A stretch of 64,000 bases of DNA, from assembly GCA_010909725.1 (NCBI GenBank), contig JAACMV010000001.1, positions 227,653-291,652 on the forward strand. The letters run 5' to 3'. The notes under the pieces are model-generated. The model worked only from the letters and a program-made list of their open reading frames with translations, was not told where the DNA came from and did not search any database. The position numbers and the translations under genes were made by a program. The first letter of the stretch is position 1. The number at the start of each line of letters is the position of its first letter. This document shows positions 30,081 through 42,683 of the stretch, piece by piece. The DNA comes from Picochlorum sp. 'celeri'. Its lineage: Eukaryota > Chlorophyta > Trebouxiophyceae.

Positions 30081-32399
30081 TCACGATTTTGAGCCAGTGG
30101 CGCCAAGAAACTGTTGTAAAATATTCATAGTATCCGCTAAAATGGTGTTCACTTCATACACAATTTCAGAAAACCGTGGACGGTCCTCTGGATCTGGACT
30201 CATACACTTTTCACCAAGAATTTTCAACCTTCTTGGTGTCTGTGCTGGAAATTCAAGCAACTCATGAGCTGCGACTCTTTCCAGGACTTCAGCAGGTTTG
30301 AGTCCATCCCATGCACGTTTTCCATTATATAACTCCCAAAGAATTACACCGAATGCATACGAGTCGCCAGCCTTGGTCAGCAGCCCCCCTGTGATGAGTT
30401 CAGGCGGCATGTACTCAGCACACCCCATCCTCTTTGTTCGCAGGCCCCCACCCTGGCAAACTCGTGATAGTCCGAAATCGACAACCTTTGAAGTGAAGCC
30501 TCTGCCGTCTTTATCGGATGTCGTCAGGAGAACATTTCCTCCTGTCAAATCCCCATGCACAATGTCATGAGAATGCAGGTACTGCATTGCGGCTGCAATC
30601 TCCTGCAGGGTTTGCAGAACTGCAATCAAATTTGGTTGAGCATGACGAGCCCCAGGCTTCGTCAAAAATGCACCCCGTTCTATTGCCGTTAGCAATGGCC
30701 CGCGGTTACAAAATTCGCCAATGAGCCAAATTTCAGACACCACCTTTGCCTCCATGTGCTCTTGTCCAACCCCAGAATCTCCCTTCCTATCCGGGGTTGT
30801 CTTGACCTTTCGCACTGCATACTGATATGTGTGCGCCACATTAGGATGAGAGAGTGCTGCAGACAGAGTAGCCTCATGCAAAGGGGACCTGTGCTTGCCA
30901 CTTCCCTCTCCACCTTTCCTTCCAAGAATAGCTTCATCTGATGTTATGACTTTTACAGCAACAACATTGCCATTCCAGTTCCCTCTGTACACTCGTCCAT
31001 ACGCTCCTCTACCAATCATAGGACCCAACCTGATGTCACGAAAAATTGTTGGCACGTCTTTTGAAAGGTTCAAGGTCGCATCTGGTTCAATCCTTCCAAA
31101 GCTCTGTCCACTCAAACGGGATTTAACTTCAGGCCTGACGATAGCAAAGTAGTATTTGTCTTCTTCACCATCTTCTGCTTGCATTCCTTCAGGGGACGTG
31201 GAAGTTGTCTTATTGGCAGGTCTGAAATCCATCACCACTGTTTTTGGATACGGATGCAGGCGATTCTGCATCGTCGTAGACAATGTAAATGGCTTATGTT
31301 CTGCCATGCATTCGTTTGATGCTTGTCGCTCATGAGGATCAGTCAAGAAAAACTCCCAAAATCCATGATGCACCATTCTGTGTGCATCTATTCCCAGCGA
31401 ATCAGAGAGAGAGGAACTCGCATATACCACTCTCCACTGCACAGACGTGATCTCCAAAACAGCAACACCTTCGTGAAAGCATTCTGCCGCTTTACACAAA
31501 CTGTCAAGGACGCCATCATTGCCTTCTTCGTTCACAATGCGAAGAGAATGTTCACGTACTGAACTTAATCCGCTAGATCCAGACCTCACCGAAGAGGACC
31601 CGACCACCCGCTGTTCATACACCATTTTTTTCAATATTTCCAACTTGTCCTTTTCAATCTCACGCACAACAAGCTCTGAAAACTGCTCCAACAAGTTGAA
31701 CATATCATCATGCTGCTCTCCATTCCGTGGCTTTGTGTCAAATACACACAACGCCCCATATCGAGTACCATTCACTGGTGAGATCAAAGGAGCTGCAGCA
31801 TAAAATCGAATATGTGGCGGCCCCACCACAAGTGGGTCATTCGAGAACCGAGCATCCGTCTCCGTGTCATCCACCACGACAATCTCTGGCGAGGACCCAG
31901 TAATCACATACGAGCAAAACACGCTATCACAACCAGGTTTTCCTTCGATTTGCGCTCCCTCCGTCACCTTGAACCATTTTCGCTCTTCCTCCACCAAACT
32001 CACAGCAGCCACAGGGCACTCAAACAAGGAGGAAATCAACTTGGTAATGGAATGAAACCGTCTCTCCTCATCCGCATCGACCAAGCCAAGCGCCTTTAAT
32101 AACTTCATTCGATCATTGGCATCCCGCCTGGTATGTCGTCGAACCAATCGAGGCTCCTCATCCGCTGCAAGAACATCAGCCATGTTGTTCTTTCCACCAC
32201 TATCCTGCTTATGGAACTGCCGCGCCCTCTCACCGTTGTCCTCACCCTTGGCTATGTTATTATTACTTTCACTACATAAACTTTTCGCTTCTATCACCTC
32301 AGACACGTCTCTGTCCAACACGGTAGTTTGTTGTTTGGTCTCGCCTCCCACGTCTGGCTCTGGCGTCCGTGTTGGAGCAGAGAAACAAGATCCCATCAT
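30081..32399 (-). CDS. GAF-PAS-TKL protein kinase, possibly acylated at the N-terminus
   Basis: A 772-aa single-exon protein. Order of domains: a disordered N-terminus; a GAF domain at about residues 90-270 (RRFHSITKLISSLFECPVAA, GARYGALCVF-type core); a PAS-like domain at about 305-410; and a tyrosine-kinase-like Ser/Thr kinase domain from about 465. The kinase is complete: GRGAYGRVY loop, VAVKV lysine, HGDLTGGNV catalytic loop (HGD in place of HRD), DFGLSR and the APE-like MPPELI. Two adjacent ATGs (32399 and 32396) are possible; the second would give MGSCFSAP, a good N-myristoylation plus palmitoylation signal. Raf-like plant kinases are the nearest group; ligand and target are unknown. 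Confidence 0.88.
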   Translation of the reverse strand: MMGSCFSAPTRTPEPDVGGETKQQTTVLDRDVSEVIEAKSLCSESNNNIAKGEDNGERARQFHKQDSGGKNNMADVLAADEEPRLVRRHTRRDANDRMKLLKALGLVDADEERRFHSITKLISSLFECPVAAVSLVEEERKWFKVTEGAQIEGKPGCDSVFCSYVITGSSPEIVVVDDTETDARFSNDPLVVGPPHIRFYAAAPLISPVNGTRYGALCVFDTKPRNGEQHDDMFNLLEQFSELVVREIEKDKLEILKKMVYEQRVVGSSSVRSGSSGLSSVREHSLRIVNEEGNDGVLDSLCKAAECFHEGVAVLEITSVQWRVVYASSSLSDSLGIDAHRMVHHGFWEFFLTDPHERQASNECMAEHKPFTLSTTMQNRLHPYPKTVVMDFRPANKTTSTSPEGMQAEDGEEDKYYFAIVRPEVKSRLSGQSFGRIEPDATLNLSKDVPTIFRDIRLGPMIGRGAYGRVYRGNWNGNVVAVKVITSDEAILGRKGGEGSGKHRSPLHEATLSAALSHPNVAHTYQYAVRKVKTTPDRKGDSGVGQEHMEAKVVSEIWLIGEFCNRGPLLTAIERGAFLTKPGARHAQPNLIAVLQTLQEIAAAMQYLHSHDIVHGDLTGGNVLLTTSDKDGRGFTSKVVDFGLSRVCQGGGLRTKRMGCAEYMPPELITGGLLTKAGDSYAFGVILWELYNGKRAWDGLKPAEVLERVAAHELLEFPAQTPRRLKILGEKCMSPDPEDRPRFSEIVYEVNTILADTMNILQQFLGATGSKS

Positions 32400-34865
<2,466 letters not shown>

Positions 34866-34874
34866 AAAGAATAC

Positions 34875-34905
34875 CTCTGATGATGCATTTCTAGCATCAT
34901 CGGAG
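34875..34905 (+). repeat. Hairpin in the presumed 3' UTR of THIC
   Basis: CTCTGATGATGC (34875..34886) faces GCATCATCGGAG (34894..34905) across 7 nt; the two arms pair over 12 positions with one G-U wobble. It starts 9 bp after the THIC stop. It could be a processing or stability element; it does not match the TPP riboswitch consensus. Confidence 0.4.
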
Positions 34906-35000
34906 TCGCATGGGCATCCATTACATTACTAGTATTAAATATGAATTAATGAAAACTATATGCATATTCTCAATCAACGATCGATCCATCTCAGAATGGT

Positions 35001-35819
35001 ATGACGGCAATCATTGCGAATTCAAGAAACACTTCCAGACAACATTGGCTCACGCTCAACGACAGAGAGCCTCCTGTGATACAGATTGACAAAATAGATA
35101 TATATATTGAAAATAATCAGATGAGCGCTACGAGCATCTCAAAGTGGTTGGGACAGTCCCTCAACCTCGGAGGGGTGGGGGAATTTTTAAAACTTCGACG
35201 ACAGAGGAGTGCCTGGGTCACATCCCACGCTCCAGAATTACAGCACACGCCTATTCTCCCTCATATCGATACTCCTGACCTTCGTAATATAGACTGGGAA
35301 GATTTGAAACGGGCTGGATTTAAAGGATGCCTCTTTGACAAGGACAACACACTCACAGAACCATACAGCCTTGTCCTCCATCCATGGGCAAAAGAATCAT
35401 TAACTGCCTGTGTGGCTGCATTTGGGGATGGTAATGTAGTATTATTCAGTAACTCTGCTGGATTGGAGCAATTTGATCCGGATGGATCCCATGCAGATGC
35501 CATGGAAGAGTCACTTGGGATTCCAGTGCTGAGGCATCGGCAGAAGAAACCAGTTGCTGGTCCAGAGGATGTCGAGCCCTACTTTATGAATCGATTGGAG
35601 GCGTGTTCCTGCCGTGATCTCATCATGGTAGGGGATAGATATATGACTGATATCGTGTTCGGCAACAGACTAGGTATGTATACCATTCGACCGAGGCCAC
35701 TGACGGAGAGAGGTGAGCCATTGGCAGTCAGGCTGTCCAAGCGGATGGAAGAGTCGTTGGTCGAGTCCTGCAGAGAGGATGGGATGGCACCGCCTCCCCA
35801 TCCATTTGTTGTGCCTTAA
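35001..35819 (+). CDS. Phosphatidylglycerophosphatase, GEP4/YqeG-type HAD phosphatase
   Basis: A 272-aa single-exon protein. HAD motif I is FDKDNTL, the DKDNT form typical of the GEP4/YqeG family. Motif II is FSNSAG, the conserved Lys is in RQKKP, and motif III/IV is MVGDRYMTDIVFGNRLG. The family dephosphorylates phosphatidylglycerophosphate to phosphatidylglycerol, needed for thylakoid lipids and cardiolipin. The N-terminus is uncertain: an internal Met (MSATSISKWLG, position 35121) would give a start closer to the usual family start; the upstream 40 residues are weakly organised and might be targeting sequence. Confidence 0.87.
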   Translation: MTAIIANSRNTSRQHWLTLNDREPPVIQIDKIDIYIENNQMSATSISKWLGQSLNLGGVGEFLKLRRQRSAWVTSHAPELQHTPILPHIDTPDLRNIDWEDLKRAGFKGCLFDKDNTLTEPYSLVLHPWAKESLTACVAAFGDGNVVLFSNSAGLEQFDPDGSHADAMEESLGIPVLRHRQKKPVAGPEDVEPYFMNRLEACSCRDLIMVGDRYMTDIVFGNRLGMYTIRPRPLTERGEPLAVRLSKRMEESLVESCREDGMAPPPHPFVVP

Positions 35820-35946
35820 AGTATATATCAATTTATTATTATTTTAATAGTCGTATGGTATCCGGTGGAGGGTGAGGAATTGTGTTTCATTCGGAGTAAC
35901 GACCGAGTAACCGTCGCATTTCCTTTTCTGTGATATTTCTTCAGAT

Positions 35947-38900
35947 ATGTTGGGAAAAGCATCGCGGGTTGTGGTTGAGGTTGATATAAAAGAGGAAGAG
36001 TGTTGTTGGGAGAGCGTGGATGGAATGCATGGTGAGGAGACGAGAGACGAGCTAGGCCTTGTTGATGACATGGCGCACGATGCTTGCACCCCGACGCCTC
36101 CTGTGGATGCAGGGACTCTTTCAATTCGTGTTTCTGGACAGAAAGGTGGAGGGAGGCGGAAATCAAGGCAGGGTTTGGTGTTTGGCAGGCGGGGTATTTT
36201 TGTGGGTTTGGAAGAGCACTGTACGAGTGCGCGATTGAGTGATGAGTATGATCCGCGTGGTGGGCTGGTGTCTCCTGTTCCAAAGAACGCGTGGCAGCAT
36301 ATCGAGGGTGGGGTGAGTGGTAGTTGTGAGAGTGAGGTGTTGAAAGCATGGGTGAATGCTGTCTTGTGCCCATGGGATGGTGGGTTGAATGGCGACAGGC
36401 GTGCGTCGATAGAATCTTCGGTGGAGATTTACTCGCACAAGGATGTGCTCAGGTCTAGGATGACGAGTCAGTTGGGGCAGGAGAAGGAGGGATTGTTTGG
36501 TTCTGTGGATAGGGTGTGCAAGAGTTTGGAAAGGGATGTGATTCGGCTTGCCATGGATGTGGTGCGTTGATAGGCATGGTATTATTCGCATGAATAGTTG
36601 ATATGCGCCTATAGAGTATTATGGTGAATGCATCAGTGTCACATGTATTGAATGCGTATGTGTAGGAGGATGTCATGTGCACAGCAGTGCTCAAGGCAAA
36701 AGTGCAGAAAGGATTTGCGTCATATTCAAAAGTGTGGTTGGATATTGCTCACTCAATGGTGAAAGAAATGTATTCTGGTTTATCTGAACGAGAGGAGCGA
36801 TATGCTAGGGTTGTCATGCAGCTGTCGAGGAAGAATATGGATGGCAAGATTCCTCCTGCAGGGTATCTCAGAGTTGTTCGTCACCTGCTGGCAGTAGTTT
36901 TGTTGCTGGATGATATCTACTCATCGACGGGCGATGAGAGTGACAAGGATGTAGCATTGCGTTGGAAGGTGCCTATCTGGGCGCCATTATTGTTTAGTGG
37001 AAGGGGAAATCTGGGTATTCATGCATCTCACCATGTGCTGCAGAGCAGCATGGGTACGTTGTTGAAGCAAGTTGATGTAGAGAGGTACTTGAGAAGATTT
37101 GGATACTGTGTGTCATATGTTCAGTCGCCAAGACTCTGTGTCCACTTGGGTGTTGAGAATTTGTCTGTGGACTTGCGAGATGGGGTTCGACTGTGTAGGC
37201 TTGCTGATGTCTTGTGTGCAGAGCATGAGCATGCGTTGAAGCCCCGATATCCTGCCTCCAAAAGATCTGATAGAATCAATAATATTTGTATCGCTATGAA
37301 GAGGATGGGTTTTGATGCCTCGGTGGCTCCTCACGTTGCTGATGGGGACTACTCTGCAACGACAAGCCTGCTGTGGGATTGCATCATCACCTATGAAATT
37401 CCTAGGTCCCTAAACACGCGATCTATTCAGGTGGAATGCGATATTGTGGTGAGAGAAAGTACATGTCCGATGTCACAGGTTGATACCGTTGTGGATTCAA
37501 TGCAGAGGTTGTTGCAGCATGAGAGTATGAAGAGCAGTACATCTGTTGCAGTCCTTCTCAAGTGGTTGTGCTGCATTTGCGCATCGGAGAAGAACGTCAT
37601 GCTGGAAGGAGATGTGCTATCAAAATCTACTGATAGGAAAAATATATTGGAGTCGATACTATCCTATTATGGGAGAATGTTTAGTTCCCCTGGTGTTGCT
37701 AGGAAGGCAGTCTATGATGCTGTGCAAGCACCATTTGATGCCTTGGATAGAATTTTGAAGGCAGCTGGAGGAGTGCCTTTGGTGGTAACAGAACAAGAGT
37801 ACTTTGAGTCAGATTTAGATCATCGCCGTCTCGTTGTATTTTACGCCGTGTTGTGCAAAAGAGTCATGTCTATGCAGTATGAGCAACGAGCTGCAACTGT
37901 GATACAAAGATTCTGGAGACGTGTACGACATCGAAAGCCCGGGTATTCACGGAACCATCTTCAAAAATGGATACACGCAGCTGTTGTTATCCAAAGAAAT
38001 GTGAGGCCTTATTTGTTCAGGAGGAGAGTGGACTTGTCAGCTCCAGTGCGCCAGGCACTGGCTGAGAGCATTGCACATATGCAGGCGTTGTGGAGGGGCA
38101 GGATGCAACGTGCCATGTTTTTGAAACTCAGAGAATCCACAGTCATTATACAGTCTGCGTGGAGAGGATTTTCTGATAGGAGAACCTATCAGGCAGTTAA
38201 GGACCGCTTGGATCTGGAGGCATGGGCTGCAGTCAAAATACAGTCGCATTGGAGAGGTCACGTATGTTGTGCGCACTATGCATCTTTGCAGCGGTCGTGT
38301 GTATCTATTCAACGTCACTGGAGGATGGCAAAGCTGCGAGAGTGCTTCATTTCTATGAGAGAGTCTGCCTGCGTCATTCAGGTGCATGTGAGGAAGAGGC
38401 TTGCAGAGCAGACTGCTTCTCACAGGCTGGCTGCAGTTGTCCATATACAGGCGGTTTGGAGGAGGCACGTTGCGCGAAAGCACTTTCAGGCTATATGTCA
38501 CTCTTCTGTTGTGATTCAAAAACATTTTAGGCGACAGCAGGCGAAGAAGGTTTCAGAAGAGAGGCTGAATGCTATATTGACCATTCAAAGAATTGTCCGG
38601 GCACGTAGGCATGAGCAGATTGAGGCGATGTCTCAAACACTGCAGGAGGAAATGAATCGTCTATATGATACACTGTACGGATACTCTCGTCAAATATCTG
38701 CGGCGATGAAAATCCAGCAAAGCTGGAGAGCGTACGTTACTGCACGTGAACACGCAAGGAGGGCCAAGATGCAGAGAGAGCAACTGGAATGGGCTGCTGT
38801 GGTCATCCAATCGGCGATCAGAGCGCATCTTGCAAGAACCCGTTTCATCACCTGTAGGATGAGGTGCGTGCAGATTCAGAGGTCTTGGAGAAATCACAAG

Positions 38901-39927
38901 AGGTATGAGGATATGAAAACGAGTATACAGTCTTTGTACATGGATGCAAAGGCTCGTGTTGCACTGAAATTAGAGTACGAGCAGGCAGCCGTTGTCATTC
39001 AGACACATTTCAGAGGATACCAGGTTCGATCATATCATCCTCATTCCGATATAATTTCTGGAATACGCGAAAGATTGCACGAAGCAAACGTTAGAGCAGA
39101 AGCTCTTGAGGATGAGGGTGTCGAGGATCCCACTAGTCTGCGTTATTTGACGGAAAGTGCCCTTCGAAAGATGCGGGGAGGCTCCGTGCTTCCAGAATTG
39201 GAAGCCCTCGAATATCTCTCGAGGTGTCTGGGGAGTTCATGCACATGCTGTGAGTCATTCATAGGCAAGGAAGGGGTGACCATGTTGGTGCAAGCCATTG
39301 CCTTAACGTCGAGAGATCAATCACGGAGGGATAGCATGTGTGAAGGATTCAAGTGCTTGACAACCTTGTGCGCCTGCGGCAGATTTGTTGACAGGGCAGG
39401 AAAGATTTTGATTCAGAACGGACTGGTCGAAACTCTTTTGTCTCTCCTCTTCCAAATTCGTGAACACCAGGTATGATATATATAATTGTCCACATCAAAA
39501 ATGCATGCAGGTGTACAGAGGATGACCTTGTGTTGTTTTGATCATTTAGGCATGCTTTCATTCGTTGGTGGAAATGTTGCGAATTCTGACCTCAGGTGAA
39601 AACTTCTGCTCCTATGTGGGATCCACAGCAGTAATTATTGAAAAGCTGCAAGGGGTACACAGAGCCATTTCCATGAAGCACTCCCAAGTGTCGGCATACT
39701 TGACCAGACTTGAAGGACAAAAGGGCTCCGATGTATCTGCTGCCAATGCAACCAAGACGTTGTTTAAATTAAAGCGACAGATCACGGTTCTTGACGAGTT
39801 GCTCGTGGCATTGAGGATTCAGAAGGTCCAAGCAACAAATCCATCAGTGGGACAGCATACAGTTCAGGGCAAAAACACAATAGTGCGCCAAGCATTGGCA
39901 GAAATAAAAAACACAACTCGTATTTAA
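35947..39927 (+). CDS. ASPM: ASPM-like spindle protein (calponin-homology plus IQ repeats)
   Basis: Three exons: 35947..36561, 36666..39470 and 39550..39927; introns of 104 and 79 nt. The protein is 1265 aa. After a variable N-terminal region, a calponin-homology-type segment (SVDLRDGVRLCRLADVL, then a Lys/Arg-rich helix) matches ASPM. About 14 IQ-type repeats follow (cores such as VIQRFWRR, KIQSHWRGH, HIQAVWRRH, VIQTHFRGY), binding calmodulin or myosin-like light chains. The tail is helical, HEAT-like. ASPM organises spindle poles. It is much shorter than the animal protein (over 3000 aa), mainly by fewer IQ repeats. Its stop codon shares four bases with the convergent WDR48 gene. Confidence 0.9.
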
Positions 39928-42026
39928 ATGGGTATTTTAATTTTCGGTAAAACGATTGAGTCACTAGAACTCCTAAAACTATATTCAATGTGCAAGTCCT
40001 CAGGCCTCTTCCACATCCACTGCCTCACAGCTGCCAATGTGAAATCCCACGGCACAGTCATTCCATTACACGTCAACACGATGAAATGCTTTTTCTTCTT
40101 CGATGGACTCTTCTTGGGAGCTTTATCTTCATTCTGAGACCAATATATAGGCTCTTTGGAGCATTCATACCCTTTGCCCTCGAGTCTCTTTGCAACGTAC
40201 TCCACCATCTTTTGAACTTGGAGCACGCGTGGAGCAGTCAGTCGACTCTGCGACATGGAAGGCAAATTCGATCCCTTGAGCGGCATGAGCACAAAAGACA
40301 TCTTTAACTGCTTACTAACCGGGTACTCATGTCTCATAATACACCTAACTACCCACTCCGGAACATCTTCCGAACCATCCATCTCCCAACAACTCTTCTT
40401 CCATGGCACCGAGTGGTCATCCCCAGACACCATCACTGCTGGCGATACACCTTCGGCAAATTTGAATACACTGGTAGAACCATCATCGTCTAAATTAAAT
40501 GTCATGTCTTCATCAGACCCCTGCGTCTTTGCTTTTTTCCATCTAGAAAACAAAATATTCAACATCTGCTCTGCCAAGTTCACCTTCTCATCAGCAGGCG
40601 CATTCTCATACCCCAACTGCCTCGTATACGTTTCGCATGAGAAGCAATTCGACGGTGTCAAATGACCTGCAACTACTCCAAGACTTGAATCTGGTTGAAA
40701 CCACGTCAGAGCGCTTTGAGTAGGATCAAACATCTCCCGCTGCTTCTCTACAAAATCACAGACTCCAAATTCCTTTATTTTGCAAGCCTTTGCCACATCC
40801 CACAGACCCACATGCCCCTCGCTATCCTTGGAAAGAACATGAAGCTTATCCGTTAGCAAATTCACATCAACGATGGCAGGAATACCAGGTATCGTCACTG
40901 TAGCATCAGAGCACATTGGCAGGGGATGACAATCACCAGTTGATTCAAAAATCTTCCTAGAACGCAACGATGGCAGCGATCCAACCGTACATGCCCGACT
41001 TTCATCAATATCTTCTACATCAGAATAGCAACGAAAAGAAGACTCCTCCGTACCCACCCAAACAGCCCCAAAACCATGTCCTGCACTCAACGCCGTCACA
41101 GGAGTCTTTTCTCGCACCACCAAGTCACACATCAAATCACGTGTATCAGTCTTATACACACATCCATCCCTTCCAGCACTAAATATTACTCTAGCATCCG
41201 AATCCACTTTTTCTATGCACCACACAGAATCCGTGTGCATAGCCAGCGTATGAATGCATCGCCGCTGCTTTGTATCCCACACCTTGGCAGTATGGTCAGA
41301 GCTCCCAGACACCAAGGTGGAACCATCAGAACTCATCACCACATCCCTCACCGTATCCCCATGTCCCATCAACTCAAACTCCACCCGACCTGTTCGAGTA
41401 TCCATCATGTATACCACTCCAGATGCAGAGCCCGCACTCACCAGATTCCCAGACACATCACATGCAATAGAATACACACTATTCGACCCCACATCTTTCT
41501 TCGACAAAGACTCTACAGGCTTACGCTTCCCACCACTAATATCCCATTGAAATACTTCTCCTAGTAAACCACACGAAAACAACCGTGCATCATCTGACTC
41601 TGGACAACACAGACCAGTCACATAATCAGAATGCCCAGAATAGCATTCCAAACTACCATGCTGCTGATCACTCCACACACGAACAGTACAGTCTGAAGAA
41701 CACGTTGCCACTAGATCTCTATTCACGACGACCACGTCATTCACCCAATCAATATGACCTTCATATTCTCCAACACACACAGCACTCTCCACACTCTGCG
41801 TCCCATTGCAATCCCACACCTTCACCAAAGAGTCCCGAGATGCCGTCCATAACCTCATCAAGCTCCCACTATCAGGAGGTTGCTTCAAGACACACATGGC
41901 ATTGATCCCAGAACAATGGCCAGAACACTGTTGAGCTCCCCCAACCTGGGGCAACACAAACGTCACCCGTCGAACCTCCCGTCGACGCCCAGACGTCGAT
42001 CTATCCATCATGTCACCCATATGCAT
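39924..42026 (-). CDS. WDR48: WDR48/UAF1-like WD40 protein, deubiquitinase cofactor
   Basis: A 700-aa protein from the ATG at 42026 (42020 is also possible). The open frame runs further 5' but without an ATG. Seven to eight WD40 blades occupy the first ~350 residues, with GHIDWVNDVVVV, SDCTVRVW, GSSDHTAKVWD and SAGRDGCVYKTD. A second part typical of WDR48 follows: KDSEGHVGLWDVAKACKIKEFG, then a tail with the DUF3337-type segment LTAPRVLQVQKMVEYVAKRL. UAF1 activates USP1, USP12 and USP46. The N-terminal 30 residues before the first blade are poorly conserved. Confidence 0.86.
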   Translation of the reverse strand: MHMGDMMDRSTSGRRREVRRVTFVLPQVGGAQQCSGHCSGINAMCVLKQPPDSGSLMRLWTASRDSLVKVWDCNGTQSVESAVCVGEYEGHIDWVNDVVVVNRDLVATCSSDCTVRVWSDQQHGSLECYSGHSDYVTGLCCPESDDARLFSCGLLGEVFQWDISGGKRKPVESLSKKDVGSNSVYSIACDVSGNLVSAGSASGVVYMMDTRTGRVEFELMGHGDTVRDVVMSSDGSTLVSGSSDHTAKVWDTKQRRCIHTLAMHTDSVWCIEKVDSDARVIFSAGRDGCVYKTDTRDLMCDLVVREKTPVTALSAGHGFGAVWVGTEESSFRCYSDVEDIDESRACTVGSLPSLRSRKIFESTGDCHPLPMCSDATVTIPGIPAIVDVNLLTDKLHVLSKDSEGHVGLWDVAKACKIKEFGVCDFVEKQREMFDPTQSALTWFQPDSSLGVVAGHLTPSNCFSCETYTRQLGYENAPADEKVNLAEQMLNILFSRWKKAKTQGSDEDMTFNLDDDGSTSVFKFAEGVSPAVMVSGDDHSVPWKKSCWEMDGSEDVPEWVVRCIMRHEYPVSKQLKMSFVLMPLKGSNLPSMSQSRLTAPRVLQVQKMVEYVAKRLEGKGYECSKEPIYWSQNEDKAPKKSPSKKKKHFIVLTCNGMTVPWDFTLAAVRQWMWKRPEDLHIEYSFRSSSDSIVLPKIKIPI

Positions 42027-42683
42027 CCTTGTTGGCCATGAATCACAGTCTGTGTGGTATTTCAAGACACAAACACGAATCCATGGGTTTCACGAACAGT
42101 CACGCGTACACCCTATTGGTTCGCTCGTTTGGGATGTATTCAGTCGGTTTATAGTTGAAATCGTGTACAAATATACCTATATTTCTAGGCACCAGAGTCC
42201 AGCAAATCAAAAACTGAGATGCTGCTCTATTTTTTTATACTGTTTTAATACGGACTCCGGGAGAATGAAAATGCAACGGCGCTCCTTGGCCTGGTGCATG
42301 TATTCGACTGCTGTGTACAAATATTTCTGTTATTGTTCCCTAGGAAGATTATTCAAGGATAGAATGCATCGCGTCTCCTGTAGAGTGGAGCAGAGAGGGA
42401 CGTGACGGCCTACAGGACAATTTGTTTCAGCGTCACTTGCCGGAGTACTTGAGCTCGTTTGTGGCGTACTTTGCCATAATTGTATTCTGAAATATCAGTG
42501 GAGGAACAGATTTGCTGATCGTGTATGGTAGAAGGAAGGAAGGGAACAAAAACGACGGAGATAAAGACGTGGGACGATTTTTTATGTATTGACGTATTTT
42601 CCCATTTGTTTGAGTAGAGAGTATCCTATTTTTGTATACTACTTGTATCAGAGTCAGATTTTATAGTGTGGAAGTGACGAGGC
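42027..42683. promoter_or_regulatory. Divergent WDR48/PP6R promoter
   Basis: A 657-bp divergent region. The only structure noted is an inverted repeat TCCTGTAG (42376..42383) and CTACAGGA (42410..42417). No ORF with recognisable content. Confidence 0.35.
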
